A DNA stretch of 64,000 nt from Chloroflexi bacterium UBA4730 (GCA_002404155.1 DHJC01000038.1:1-64000), one strand, 5' to 3'. Counted from the stretch's first letter, positions 49,179-58,447 are shown. Program-made: numbers and translations. Notes: generated from the letters alone by a model not told the origin.

Positions 49179-50028
49179 CCTTCCGCGCCCGCCATTCGAT
49201 GAACGCGGGCAGGTAGCGCTCCAGCGCGTCGTCGGATCCGGGCTCGAGGTCATCGCGCTCCGCGACGAGCTGCTCGCGCGAAAGCGCGCGGAGCGGGACC
49301 TGTGTCGAGATCTCGCCAGGTGTCGTCTCCCAGAACCCGTCGACCATGAGGCCACTGTCCGCGCACGCGTTGATGAGGTCCGAGATCCGGTGCCCGTACT
49401 CGAGCGTGGGGGCCTCGACCTTCACGTCCTTGAATTCCCAGGTCGCATCCTCGTACGGGACGGCGCCGTCCTCGAAGTAGCTCTGGCGGAAGCGCCAGCC
49501 GGTCCCGCTCCACGTGCCGTACATGCGCAGCGTGACCGGATGCATCGTCGAGGCGCGGTACACGCCGGCCGGCGCGAGCACCCGGCCGACCTCGGCAATG
49601 ACGCGCGCCGCATCCGGAACGAAGACGATCGAGTGGCTGTGCCAGACGATGTCGAACGACCCGTCGGCGAAGACGGAGAGATCCCGCATGTCCCCGTGCA
49701 GGAGCCGCACCTTCACGTCGCGCGAGCGCGCGAGGTCCCGCACCGTCTTGAGCTGGCGCGCGCTGATGTCGAGGACCGTCGTGTCCGCCCCGAGCTCGGC
49801 GAAGAGCACCGGGTGCCAGCCGCCGCCGCCGGCCAGCGCGAGCACGCGCTGGCCCTTGATCGGGAGGCCGGCGAGCCGGTCGTTCGGGTCGAGGAACCTC
49901 CGCTTGGCCGCATTCGTCTTCGGCGGCGTGCCCTGCGGCCGCGTCCACGGGATACCCGCCGCCGAGAGGCGGTCCCACATCCGTTGGTTGTGCGCGGCGA
50001 CGTCGTCGACCGCCACCCGCCGCTTCAT
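49063..50028 (-). CDS. SAM-dependent methyltransferase with an overlong C-terminus
   Basis: This protein has 321 residues. GQRVLALAGGGGWHPVLFAEL is motif I, DTTVLDISARQL the SAM acidic loop, and HGDMRDLSVFADGSFDIVWH motifs II-III of a class I methyltransferase. The natural fold appears to end at AFIEWRARK (about residue 283). The last about 38 residues (Ser/Arg/Pro-rich) are encoded antisense to the DUF5808-like gene, probably because the original stop was lost. The methyl acceptor is unknown. Confidence 0.8.
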   Translation of the reverse strand: MKRRVAVDDVAAHNQRMWDRLSAAGIPWTRPQGTPPKTNAAKRRFLDPNDRLAGLPIKGQRVLALAGGGGWHPVLFAELGADTTVLDISARQLKTVRDLARSRDVKVRLLHGDMRDLSVFADGSFDIVWHSHSIVFVPDAARVIAEVGRVLAPAGVYRASTMHPVTLRMYGTWSGTGWRFRQSYFEDGAVPYEDATWEFKDVKVEAPTLEYGHRISDLINACADSGLMVDGFWETTPGEISTQVPLRALSREQLVAERDDLEPGSDDALERYLPAFIEWRARKVSPPSDSGSRASTATRSPRASGSRRAGSPTSRRPRPSR

Positions 50029-50038
50029 CGGCGATCGG

Positions 50039-52405
50039 TCAGGGCTGTCCCGCAGCGTCGACGATCTCGCGAAGGCGGCGGAGCCGGAGCGGGCGCTCCC
50101 GTGCGAACCGGAGGATGCCCGCGAGGAGGTACGGCGGCGAGAGGTGCGCCTCGGCGATGACCTCGTCGAGGGAGCCGCCGGTGCGCCAGCGGTCGTCCCA
50201 ATCGGACGTGAGCGAGTACTCGGCGACGATCGGGTGGTCGATCCAATCGCTCATCACCCGGCGGGCGCGATTCGAGATGACCATCGCGTCGAGCCGGTCG
50301 GCGGCGGTGGCGACGGAGGCCCGGTAGGTCTCGTCCTGGAGCGCGAAGAGCTGGGGACTGATCGCCGCGACGATCTTCACGTTCAGGCCCGCCTCATCGA
50401 GCTTGGGGAGGATCTTCACGACGTTCGCCGTCGTGGCGGTGCCTTGCACGAACACCGTCCCCATCCGGGGCTCGCCGGCGCGATACGCGCGCAGGACGTA
50501 TGCGCCCCGCGCCGCGGCGAAGTGCGAGGGCATCCCGAGGGCGGCGCGATCGGGGATGTCGATGGCCGGACGGGTGAGGTGGAGGGCGACGATCGGCGCC
50601 TTCGTTCGGAGCGCGGCGCCGATGACGACCGGTACCTCGTTGTACTCCCACGGGTGGACGTCGATGACCGCGCCATCCGGGAAGAGCTGGGTCACGCCGG
50701 TCTCGAAGATGCCGAAGTGTGTCCGCGAGTCCTCCGCGGTCTCGGGGCCGGAGTGCCCGGCGACCCAGAGCACCTTCCCGACCTTGAGCTCGCAGTCCTG
50801 CGCGAGCTGGCTGAAGAGCCGCATCTCGCCGTACTTCAGATAGGAGAACGAGCCATACGTCGAGCAGGCACCCCACAAGCCATTGAACTGGGCGAACGGA
50901 TCGTCGGCGAGGTTCACCGACGCGATCGCGCAGGCGATGCCGGCGTTCGTGAACTCGGTGATCTGCTGGGGGAGCAGCGTGCCGCCCGGGTTCGTGTCGC
51001 GCTGGTACCAGCCCCAGCCTTCGATGCCCTCGAACCCCTTCATGAAGCCCGCGATGTTCGTCGACTCGGCGAGGTCCGCGGACATCGCGATGAAGAGCGG
51101 CCGACCGTACTCGCTCCTCGCGTAGCTGTTGGCCCAGGCGCCCCACGTCGCGAGTGCGGCGCGGTTCGGCTTCTTCTCGCCCGGCTTCGCCCACATCGCT
51201 TCGGGGTAACGCTCGTAGTCATAGATCCGCTCGTCGTCGAAGATCCCGGCGCCCTTGCCCCCGAGCCGGAACGTGGGGATCGCGTCGGGCACCGTCGCGG
51301 CGATCGCGCTCAGGCGATCGGTCAAGTAGTCGACCACGTCGGTTCGCGCGCGGAGGACCGAGGCCGCGACCGCGAGGTTCCGGCGCGCCTGATCCCGGAT
51401 CGCCTCGGCGTCCGTCGGCGCGGGCAGATCGATGCCCTCGTACTCGACGCCGTACTTCGCCATGAAGTCCTTCCGCAGCTGCCAGAACGGCTCGCTGTTC
51501 ATCGCGTGCGGCGAGCCGTGCGACTGGTAGTCGTATTTCAGGTAGCCGCGGCCCTTGCGGGTCTTGAACCAGCCGACCGTCGGGACGCGCCCCGGGTTCA
51601 GGCCGCGCGCGGCGTCCAGCACGACCCTCGTCACCTCGTCCCACTCGCTGCCGTGCTCCGTCCCGACGATCCGCCAGCCGTAGGCCCCGAACCACTCCGG
51701 CGGCCCACCGGGCACGACGCTCGAGACGGCGTTCTCGTCGATCCCGAAGTCGTTCCAGTCGAGGAGGAAGACGAGGTTCGAGAGGCCAAGGCCCCAGGCC
51801 GAGTTGCGCGTCTCGTGCGATGCCCCGGGGGTGAGGCCCCCCTCGCCCTCGACGGCGAAGACCTTTACCTCTTCGCAACCCGCGATCTTCAACGCGACCG
51901 CCTCACCGGCCGCGGGCGGCATCCCGTGCCCCGAGGGACCGGTGTTCCATTTGAGGAAGAGCGTCTTCCCAGACATCTCGGCGTGGCCCGGGAGGCCCCC
52001 GTTGCGGCGCAGGAGCAGGAGATCCTCCCAGGTGAGCGCTAAGCGTCCGTCGTGCGGGAATGCGAAGCGCGGATCACCGGTGCGCTCGTGCCGGAGGCGC
52101 ATCGCCTCGTTCAACGTCGCGAGGGTCGCGTAGATGAGCGGCACGGTGTGGCCCGCCGAGAGCACGAACCGGTCGGCGAACGGCCGCCACGGACGGAGGA
52201 CGTCCCACCGCATCGCGCCCGAGAGCATGAGGGCGAGGAGGAGGTGCACCTTGGAGCGCGACCCGCCGGGGTGCCCGCTCTGGCGGTAGTTCAGCGAGAG
52301 GTCGATGAACTCGTCGACGACGTCTTTTGTCGTCTCCCACAGCGGGAACGACCCTGTCGCCTCGGCCTGCAGGCGCTCTGCGTCGGAGACGATCGTGCGA
52401 GCCAT
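50039..52405 (-). CDS. Transketolase-family enzyme
   Basis: This 788-residue protein starts at ATG 52405. YRQSGHPGGSRSKVHLLLALM is the N-terminal substrate region, FAVEGEGGLTPGASHE...LDWNDFGID the ThDP-binding block and ADLAESTNIAGFMKGF the central domain. The C-terminal domain includes QGTATTANVVKILPKL. The usual GDG that begins the ThDP/Mg motif is GEG here, and the protein is longer than the about 660 residues of standard transketolase, so it is a divergent subfamily member. Pentose-phosphate metabolism is the likely role, in keeping with pgl and eda nearby. Confidence 0.85.
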   Translation of the reverse strand: MARTIVSDAERLQAEATGSFPLWETTKDVVDEFIDLSLNYRQSGHPGGSRSKVHLLLALMLSGAMRWDVLRPWRPFADRFVLSAGHTVPLIYATLATLNEAMRLRHERTGDPRFAFPHDGRLALTWEDLLLLRRNGGLPGHAEMSGKTLFLKWNTGPSGHGMPPAAGEAVALKIAGCEEVKVFAVEGEGGLTPGASHETRNSAWGLGLSNLVFLLDWNDFGIDENAVSSVVPGGPPEWFGAYGWRIVGTEHGSEWDEVTRVVLDAARGLNPGRVPTVGWFKTRKGRGYLKYDYQSHGSPHAMNSEPFWQLRKDFMAKYGVEYEGIDLPAPTDAEAIRDQARRNLAVAASVLRARTDVVDYLTDRLSAIAATVPDAIPTFRLGGKGAGIFDDERIYDYERYPEAMWAKPGEKKPNRAALATWGAWANSYARSEYGRPLFIAMSADLAESTNIAGFMKGFEGIEGWGWYQRDTNPGGTLLPQQITEFTNAGIACAIASVNLADDPFAQFNGLWGACSTYGSFSYLKYGEMRLFSQLAQDCELKVGKVLWVAGHSGPETAEDSRTHFGIFETGVTQLFPDGAVIDVHPWEYNEVPVVIGAALRTKAPIVALHLTRPAIDIPDRAALGMPSHFAAARGAYVLRAYRAGEPRMGTVFVQGTATTANVVKILPKLDEAGLNVKIVAAISPQLFALQDETYRASVATAADRLDAMVISNRARRVMSDWIDHPIVAEYSLTSDWDDRWRTGGSLDEVIAEAHLSPPYLLAGILRFARERPLRLRRLREIVDAAGQP

Positions 52406-52431
52406 CGCGGTTTTTGTAGCACCATTGGGCG

Positions 52432-53052
52432 GTGAGCGACGCCCGCGTGCGGACCGTGCGGCTCGAGAGCGGGACCGAGACGTTACAGGCCGATTTCTAC
52501 GGCGTGCTCCCGGCGAGCCGCGCCGCGATCCTCTGTCACGGGCAGAGCTGGGACGCGACCGGGTGGCAGGACATCGCCCCGCTCTTCGTCGCCCGCGATG
52601 TGCCGGCGCTCGCACTGAACTTCCGCGGCTACGACGGCTCGAGCGGGAAGACGACCCCCGAGTCGACCGTCGCCGACCTCGCCGCCGCGAAGGCCTGGCT
52701 GAAGGCCCAGGGCGCGAAGGAGATCGCCCTCGTCGGCGCGTCGATGGGGGGCCACGCGGCGCTCGCGTCCTCGTTCGAGCGTGACGTCGAGTGCGTCGTG
52801 AGCCTGTCCGCGCCGGTCCAGGCGGTTGACGACGCGCTCTCGCGGAAGGTGACCGGGCGCAAGCTCTTCATCTGCGCGGATCAGGACAGCATGGGCGCGG
52901 CACCGCATGTCCTCCGTACGTTCGAGATCTGCGACACGCCGAAGACCCTCCTCATGTTCGGCGCGAAGGAGCATTCCATCGGGATGTTCCACGCGCCGTA
53001 CGGCCGCGAGGTCATCGCGGCGATCCTCGACTTCGTCGCGGGTCGCGGCTGA
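52432..53052 (+). CDS. Alpha/beta hydrolase (dienelactone-hydrolase-like)
   Basis: This 206-residue protein starts at GTG 52432. AILCHGQSWDATGWQDIAP, ALNFRGYDGSSGK, the nucleophile Ser in ALVGASMGGHAALAS, FICADQDSMG (acid) and FGAKEHSIGMF (His) give a complete triad. It is cytosolic and the substrate unknown. The stop overlaps the next gene by TGATG. Confidence 0.8.
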   Translation: MSDARVRTVRLESGTETLQADFYGVLPASRAAILCHGQSWDATGWQDIAPLFVARDVPALALNFRGYDGSSGKTTPESTVADLAAAKAWLKAQGAKEIALVGASMGGHAALASSFERDVECVVSLSAPVQAVDDALSRKVTGRKLFICADQDSMGAAPHVLRTFEICDTPKTLLMFGAKEHSIGMFHAPYGREVIAAILDFVAGRG

Positions 53053-53312
53053 TGCCGGCCCGCGTCAATCCCGACGTGCCCGGGGAGGCGAAGCTCCTCC
53101 GCGCGGTGGGGAAGCGGATCCGCGGGCTGCGCGAGAAGAAGGGGTTGACCATGGCCGAGCTCGGTCGGAGCGCGCGCGGCATCGTGTACTTCCAGCGCCA
53201 GTACGTGTGGAAGATGGAGACCGGCCGGGTGGCGCCGTCGCTCGCCGCGCTGGCGCACTTCGCGAAGCGGCTCGACGTGACTCTGGCCGAGCTGGTGAAG
53301 GGGATCCGCTGA
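53052..53312 (+). CDS. XRE-family helix-turn-helix regulator
   Basis: This 86-residue single-domain protein contains LLRAVGKRIRGLREKKGLTM followed by AELGRSARGIVYFQRQYVWKMETGRV-type recognition helix, and APSLAALAHFAKRLDVTLAEL, a typical Cro/C1 fold. An inserted loop (SARGIVYFQRQ) lengthens the turn. It overlaps the upstream hydrolase and the downstream P-loop gene, forming a three-gene unit that it may control. Confidence 0.85.
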   Translation: MPARVNPDVPGEAKLLRAVGKRIRGLREKKGLTMAELGRSARGIVYFQRQYVWKMETGRVAPSLAALAHFAKRLDVTLAELVKGIR

Positions 53313-53932
53313 CCAGGCCAACGCAGCCCGGGCAGACCGTCATCCTGAACGGCGCGCCGCGATCGGGAAAGTCGAGCATCGTGGCTGTGATCCAAGAGAC
53401 CTTCGACGGCCCGTGGATGAATCTGGGTGTCGACGTCTTCGTGGGCCACGTCACGCCCGAGCGCTACCGGCCGGGAATCGGCCTCCGCCCGGGTCGTGAC
53501 CGACCGGACCTCGAGCCGCTTGTCCCCGGGCTCTACGCCGCGCTCTATGGCTCGATCGCCGCGCACAGCCGCGAAGGATTGAACGTCGTCGTGGACGTCG
53601 GGCATCACGATCGCCAGATCGTCGCCGAGTGCGCGAGGCTGCTCGAGGGTCTGCCGGTCCTGTTCGTGGGGGTGCGCTGTCCGATCGAGGTGATCATGCG
53701 GCGGCGGAACGCGGAGCAGCCCGGGCGCGAGGGGTACTACGCGCTCGGAACGCCCGACGATCCGCTCCCGCTGCCGGTCCAGCGGTGGCAGACCGAGGTC
53801 CACAGCGTCGGCCCGTACGACCTGGAGGTCGATACGTCGATCCTTGACCCGGCGGGTTGCGCCGGAGCGATCCGGCGGCGGCTGCTCGACGGACCACCGC
53901 CGACGGCGTTCGAGCGGCTAGCGAAGCGCTAG
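53309..53932 (+). CDS. Chloramphenicol-phosphotransferase-like P-loop kinase
   Basis: This protein has about 207 residues. TVILNGAPRSGKSSIVAVIQ is the Walker A, GPWMNLGVDVFV follows as in CPT enzymes, and LFVGVRCPIEVIMRRRNAE and YDLEVDTSILDP match the family's C-terminal half. CPT of Streptomyces phosphorylates chloramphenicol, but most homologues have unknown substrates. No ATG, GTG or TTG sits at the junction. CTG 53309 overlaps the XRE stop as CTGA, the same layout as the GTGA junctions elsewhere, and gives the right length. The 3' end overlaps the GGDEF/EAL gene by 15 bases. Confidence 0.75.
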   Translation: MTRPTQPGQTVILNGAPRSGKSSIVAVIQETFDGPWMNLGVDVFVGHVTPERYRPGIGLRPGRDRPDLEPLVPGLYAALYGSIAAHSREGLNVVVDVGHHDRQIVAECARLLEGLPVLFVGVRCPIEVIMRRRNAEQPGREGYYALGTPDDPLPLPVQRWQTEVHSVGPYDLEVDTSILDPAGCAGAIRRRLLDGPPPTAFERLAKR

Positions 53933-56911
53933 CGGCCCACCCCAAGGAGAGCTCTGCAGCCACTCGCCGAGCTGGAGGAGGGGCATTGGGCGACCCATGA
54001 AGTAGCCCTGCGCGAGATCGCAGCCCAGCTCGCGCAGCCGATCCAGGGTCGGCTTGTCCTCGACGCCTTCCGCGATGGCCCGCAATCCCAGGTTGTGGGC
54101 GAGCTCGATGGTCGATCGCACGATCGCCTCGTCGCTCGAGTTCTTCAGCATGTTGAGCACGAATGAGCGGTCCACTTTGATGTCGTCCACCGGAAGCCGC
54201 TGGAGGTACGCGAGCGACGAGTAGCCGGTCCCGAAGTCGTCGATCGAGAGCCGGAAGCCCATGCGCTGCAGCTCGCCAAGCACGGCGAACGTGTGCTCCG
54301 CATCGGCCATCATCGCGGTCTCGGTGATCTCGATCTTCAGGCGCCTCGGGTCGGCACCCGTCCGCTCGGTCATCTCGGCGAGATTCCCCGCGAGATCGGT
54401 ACCGCGCAGGTTCCGCATCGAAAGGTTCACCGACATGATCGGCACGGCCGCGCCGCTCGCGCCGCTGAGCACGCGCATCGCCTCTTGCATCGTCCAGAGA
54501 CCGATCTGGCGGATGAAGCCGTTCTCCTCGGCGAGCGGGATGAACATCGCTGGCTGGATCAGGCCGCGGATCGGGTGCTGCCAGCGGCAGAGCGCCTCGA
54601 CGCCGACGCAGCGCCCTTGGGCGAGGTCGACGATCGGCTGGTAATGGAGGACCAGCTCGCCGCGTTCGACCGAGTGCCGAAGGTCGCCGGCGAGGCCGAT
54701 GGCGCTCGGGCTGTGGAGGTCCTTGTCCTGCTCGTAGACCTGCATTCCGGTGCCGGCGCGCTTCGCCGCGTACATTGCGACGTCCGCGCGGCGCATCAGG
54801 GTCTGCACGTCCTCGCCATGCTCGGGGCAGAGCACGATCCCGATGCTCGCCTCGATGAACGCGCTCTCGCCCTCGACGATGAATGGCTCCTGCAACGACG
54901 CGAGCACGCGGCGCGCGACCATGACGGCCTCGTCGCGGTCGGCCGCGAGCGGGATGAGGACGGCGAACTCGTCGCCGCCGAGGCGTGCCACGGTGTCCGA
55001 TGCCCGCACCGCGTCGACGAACCGCTCGCCGACCTCGCGCAGGATCACGTCGCCGGCCTGGTGGCCGAAGGTGTCGTTCAGCTCCTTGAAACGGTCGAGG
55101 TCGATGAACAGGAGCGCGACCTGCGTGTTGCGGCGCCGCGCGGCCAGGATCGCCTGGCGGAGGCGGTCGCGGAGGAGCGTGCGGTTCGGCAGATCGGTGA
55201 CCATGTCGTGGAGCGCCTGGTGCTCGAGAGCCTCCTCGACGCGCCTCCGCTCGGTGATGTCGCGGTGACCGATGACCACGCCACCGTCCGGCGCGCGCAG
55301 CGGCTGGACAGACAGCTGGTACCAGCGGCGCCCGTGGTCACGATCGAGCGGGAACTCGAAGCTGAAGCCTGGCCGAGTGCGCTCGAGCACGGCCTCGATC
55401 CCGGCCGCCGCCTCACGGCTCTCCTCGGTGTCGCCGGATCGGAGGAAGGCGAGATAGTCGTCGCCGATGGTGGCGTCCTTCATGTCGGCCTCGCCCGAGC
55501 GCACGTCGCCGAGCCAGTGCTGGTTCGCGTCCACGATGACGCCGGCCCGGTCGAGGACGGCGATGTGCGTGTCGACCGAGTCGAAGATCGAGCGGACGAA
55601 GGCTTCCTTACGCGCGAGCTCGACTTGGGCCTTCGCCCGGTCGGTGACGTCCAGCGCGAGGCTCACGACCTCGGTGACCGCTCCGTCGGCCGAGAGGACC
55701 GGCTGGTGGCGCAGGTCGATAACCTGCTCGCCCGAGCGGACCTCCTCGTGCACCTCTTCGCCGCGCAAGGCCCGGACGATCCGGTTCAGGCCGTCGGGGT
55801 TGCGCTTGTTGATGTCGAAGATCGAGTCGCCGATCGCCGGCGGGAACGGCGTGCGCCCGGGGATCCGCCGTCCGGTGATGAGGGTCACGCGGCCGTTCGC
55901 GTCGTACACCATGAGCTCGAGCGGGAGGTGCTCGACGACGGTGCGCAACCGGGCCTCGTTCGCGCGGACACGCTGCATCGCGGCCAGCCGCTCGATGGCT
56001 TCGCCGAGGATATTCGCGACCGCTCGCATGAAGACGACGTCGTCGGGCGAGAATTCGGTGACTCGGCTCATCGACGCGAGCACGCCGAACGGCCGGTCGT
56101 GGCCGGGGATGATCACCGTCGCGGTCGATCGGAAGCCGGCGGCGACGATGGGGCCATAGACCGCGAAGCGTTTCTCCGCGGCAAGATCGTTGGAGATCAC
56201 GTCGATGGCCTGCGCGACGGTGTAGCCGGCCTGGGAACCGGTCGCGTCGTCGGGGATCCATTCCGGCGCGGAACCGGGCGCCAGCCGGGTGCCGGCCCGC
56301 AGGGAGAGGCGCCGCTCGGATGGGCTGTGCTGGATGATCCGGCAGGCCTCGGCGCCAAGGAGGCTGTTCACCGTGCGCACGGTCTCCGCGAACAGGGCAT
56401 CGAGATCGTTCGCCGCGAGTGCCTGCCGTCCGAGCTCGGCGACGGCGGCCTGTTGGCGGACGCGCAGCCCGAGCCGCTCTTCCGCTCGCATCCGCTCGGT
56501 CACCTCGAAGAAGCTCGTCACGACGTATTCGAGCGCTCCGCTCGCGTCGGGCACGGGTACCGAGTCGACACGCACCCAGATCTCGGCGCCGTCCGCGCGG
56601 ACGAGGCGAGTGCGCACGTCGCGGAGCGCGCGGTTCTCGGTCCGCGCCACGTGCGAAGCGAACTCCGTGCGCGTCAGCTCGGTGCCGTCCTCGGCGTAGC
56701 GACGTATCCCGCTCGCGTTCTCCGTGCCCACGAGCCGCTCTGCGGGCATGCCCAAGATGCGTGCGGCCTGCTCGTTGGCGAAGATGATCGTGCCGCTCGC
56801 GTCGCGTACCAGGAGGCCGCAGCCAACGGCCTCGTACACGTGCCGAAGCCGGTCCTCCGATGCGCGCATCGAGGCTCGCAGTACCGACGCGGCGCGCTCC
56901 CCCTTGGCCAT
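53918..56911 (-). CDS. PAS-GAF-PAS-PAS-GGDEF-EAL c-di-GMP signalling protein
   Basis: This 997-residue cytosolic protein has an N-terminal PAS (about 15-140), GAF (about 150-310), two more PAS domains (about 315-560), GGDEF (about 565-735) with the intact RLGGDEFAVL, and EAL (about 750-990) with VEALCRW, DDFGTGYSSL and AEGVED. An RxxD I-site (RASD) lies five residues before GGDEF, so product inhibition is possible. Key metal and catalytic residues of both enzymatic domains appear intact, suggesting a bifunctional diguanylate cyclase and phosphodiesterase controlled by ligand or redox sensing. Confidence 0.9.
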   Translation of the reverse strand: MAKGERAASVLRASMRASEDRLRHVYEAVGCGLLVRDASGTIIFANEQAARILGMPAERLVGTENASGIRRYAEDGTELTRTEFASHVARTENRALRDVRTRLVRADGAEIWVRVDSVPVPDASGALEYVVTSFFEVTERMRAEERLGLRVRQQAAVAELGRQALAANDLDALFAETVRTVNSLLGAEACRIIQHSPSERRLSLRAGTRLAPGSAPEWIPDDATGSQAGYTVAQAIDVISNDLAAEKRFAVYGPIVAAGFRSTATVIIPGHDRPFGVLASMSRVTEFSPDDVVFMRAVANILGEAIERLAAMQRVRANEARLRTVVEHLPLELMVYDANGRVTLITGRRIPGRTPFPPAIGDSIFDINKRNPDGLNRIVRALRGEEVHEEVRSGEQVIDLRHQPVLSADGAVTEVVSLALDVTDRAKAQVELARKEAFVRSIFDSVDTHIAVLDRAGVIVDANQHWLGDVRSGEADMKDATIGDDYLAFLRSGDTEESREAAAGIEAVLERTRPGFSFEFPLDRDHGRRWYQLSVQPLRAPDGGVVIGHRDITERRRVEEALEHQALHDMVTDLPNRTLLRDRLRQAILAARRRNTQVALLFIDLDRFKELNDTFGHQAGDVILREVGERFVDAVRASDTVARLGGDEFAVLIPLAADRDEAVMVARRVLASLQEPFIVEGESAFIEASIGIVLCPEHGEDVQTLMRRADVAMYAAKRAGTGMQVYEQDKDLHSPSAIGLAGDLRHSVERGELVLHYQPIVDLAQGRCVGVEALCRWQHPIRGLIQPAMFIPLAEENGFIRQIGLWTMQEAMRVLSGASGAAVPIMSVNLSMRNLRGTDLAGNLAEMTERTGADPRRLKIEITETAMMADAEHTFAVLGELQRMGFRLSIDDFGTGYSSLAYLQRLPVDDIKVDRSFVLNMLKNSSDEAIVRSTIELAHNLGLRAIAEGVEDKPTLDRLRELGCDLAQGYFMGRPMPLLQLGEWLQSSPWGGPLALR

Positions 56912-56967
56912 AGGCGTGGAATCGTGCGGGTCGGGCCCCCGAATGGCGTCACCCGCGCGGGGGTCCC

Positions 56968-57010
56968 TCCTAGACTCGAAGTACTAGGACCGTTTCCGTC
57001 TGTGACAGAC
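56968..57010. promoter_or_regulatory. Two inverted repeats upstream of tRNA-Lys / GGDEF-EAL gene
   Basis: TCCTAG (56968-56973) and CTAGGA (56984-56989) form a 6-bp inverted repeat with a 10-base spacer. GTCTGT-G-ACAGAC (56998-57010) is a perfect 13-base hyphenated palindrome. They lie between the divergent GGDEF/EAL gene and tRNA-Lys. Operator-like, but the binding protein is unknown. Confidence 0.35.
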
Positions 57011-57068
57011 ACGCCGAAGGCGCAGTGATGGGAGCGCCTGCGGCGGATGCGCCGAACGCAGTGATACC

Positions 57069-57140
57069 GGGGGGCTAGCTCAGCGGCAGAGCAGGGGACT
57101 TTTAATCCCTTGGTCGAGGGTTCGAATCCCTCGCCCCTCA
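57069..57140 (+). tRNA. tRNA-Lys (anticodon TTT)
   Basis: Complete cloverleaf: the acceptor GGGGGGC pairs with GCCCCTC, the D-arm is GCTCAGCGGCAGAGC, the anticodon loop CTTTTAA gives TTT, and the T-arm is GAGGGTTCGAATCCCTC. The discriminator is A. CCA is not encoded in full (ACCG follows). Confidence 0.95.
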
Positions 57141-57147
57141 CCGACCT

Positions 57148-57894
57148 CTAGAGCCGCGGTCCGGAGGACGGGACCGCTCGAGGGTCGTCGGGCAGCACGA
57201 TCGGCTCGCGCTCTTCCGACGGTCCGAACACGTAGCGGTAGGACAGACCGGCGAGCGCCGCACCGATGAATGGACCGATCCAGTACACGTACCAGTTGTC
57301 GAGGTAGCCGGACGCGACCGCCGGGCCAAACCAGCGTGCGGGGTTCATCGCGGCACCGGTGAGCGGCCCGCCGATGAGGATGTCCGCCGTGACGATCAGG
57401 CCGATGCCGAAGCCCGCGATCCGTGGCGCGTTCGGCGCCACCATCGTTCCGAAGACGGTCCAGACGAGGAAGAGCGTGAGGATGGCCTCGATGACGATGG
57501 CAAGACCCGACGACACCGCGGGATTCACTGTTGGGGTCCCGAGGTGTGTCGCCGTCGCCGCCGCGAGGAACGGCTCGAAGAACAGCCGGAGCACGAGCCC
57601 CGCGAGGAGCGCGCCGATGAGCTGCGCCGCCCAATACGTCAGCACGCGCGGCCACGGGTGCTTGCGCGCGATGGCCAGCCCGAGCGTGACCGCGGGATTG
57701 AAGTGACCGCCGGAGATGGCGCCGAACGATGACACGGCGATGGCCAGCGCAAGACCGTGTGCGAACGCCACCGGCACCAAGGCGGTCCCGGGAACGGCCG
57801 AGATCGCCGCCGTGACGACCGCGCCGGCCCCGATCACGACGAACATGAAGGTGCCAGCGATCTCGGCGAGCAGCGCGCGGGTGTGCCCGCTCAA
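57148..57894 (-). CDS. Aquaporin / MIP-family channel
   Basis: This protein has 248 residues from TTG 57894, chosen because GGAGGG sits 6 bases before it and homology begins directly after (HTRALLAEIAGTFMFVV). Six TM helices and two half-helices with the double NPA motif, SGGHFNPAVTLGLAIA and TGAAMNPARWFGPAV. The Arg after the second NPA forms the selectivity filter. Water or small neutral solutes are likely cargo. Water-specific (AqpZ) versus glycerol type is not settled. Confidence 0.92.
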   Translation of the reverse strand: MSGHTRALLAEIAGTFMFVVIGAGAVVTAAISAVPGTALVPVAFAHGLALAIAVSSFGAISGGHFNPAVTLGLAIARKHPWPRVLTYWAAQLIGALLAGLVLRLFFEPFLAAATATHLGTPTVNPAVSSGLAIVIEAILTLFLVWTVFGTMVAPNAPRIAGFGIGLIVTADILIGGPLTGAAMNPARWFGPAVASGYLDNWYVYWIGPFIGAALAGLSYRYVFGPSEEREPIVLPDDPRAVPSSGPRL

Positions 57895-57935
57895 CGTCGT
57901 CCCTCCGTCACGTGCGCGTGTTCCGTTGTGGATGC

Positions 57936-57941
57936 TAGCGT
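57936..57941 (+). promoter_or_regulatory. -10 TAGCGT, leaderless-type
   Basis: TAGCGT lies 8 bases before GTG 57950, with no Shine-Dalgarno. Confidence 0.4.
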
Positions 57942-57949
57942 TCGGCGTC

Positions 57950-58447
57950 GTGAGCGATTTCAAGCCGGTCGAAGCGAACAAGGCCCGGATCCTGTCCATC
58001 AAAGCGGCGCCCTCGGGCACGAGCCTCGATGACGCGAACCTCGAGTGGGTCGAGATCGCCGTCGACCTCGACAGCGACATCGCCAACTGGCGCGTCCAGC
58101 ATCTTCGACCGTTGTGGAAGGTCGAGATCGCGAAGCCGATCGAATGGGAGTGGATCTACACCTTCGGGGCGCCCGCCTTCGTACGCGCCGGTGAGATCTA
58201 TCGCATCCACTCGGGCTCGCGGATCCGCGCGGCGATGCATCCGCTGGCCGATGACCTGACGGCGGGTCGTAAGCATGTGTACGTGGGTGGCCCGCTCGCC
58301 GCGGCCAAGCTCATCTGGGAGCGCGGACACTACGTGCGCCTAGTGGACGCGTTCGGCACCGTGATCGACGAAGTGATCGTCTGGCCGCCGGAGCCGGCGG
58401 CTAGCCCGGCCGGTACTCCTTCGTCTGGAGCGCGAGCGTCCGGATAA
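57950..58447 (+). CDS. Lamin-tail-like (LTD) beta-sandwich protein, uncertain
   Basis: This protein has 165 residues. KARILSIKAAPSGTSLDDAN, EWVEIAVDLDSDIANWRVQH and GHYVRLVDAFGTVIDEVIVW resemble the LTD pattern (NEWVExxN...W...VRLxDxxGxVVDxV). It is cytosolic as no signal peptide is visible. The last 47 bases overlap the opposite-strand enolase-family gene. Function unknown. Confidence 0.5.
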   Translation: MSDFKPVEANKARILSIKAAPSGTSLDDANLEWVEIAVDLDSDIANWRVQHLRPLWKVEIAKPIEWEWIYTFGAPAFVRAGEIYRIHSGSRIRAAMHPLADDLTAGRKHVYVGGPLAAAKLIWERGHYVRLVDAFGTVIDEVIVWPPEPAASPAGTPSSGARASG

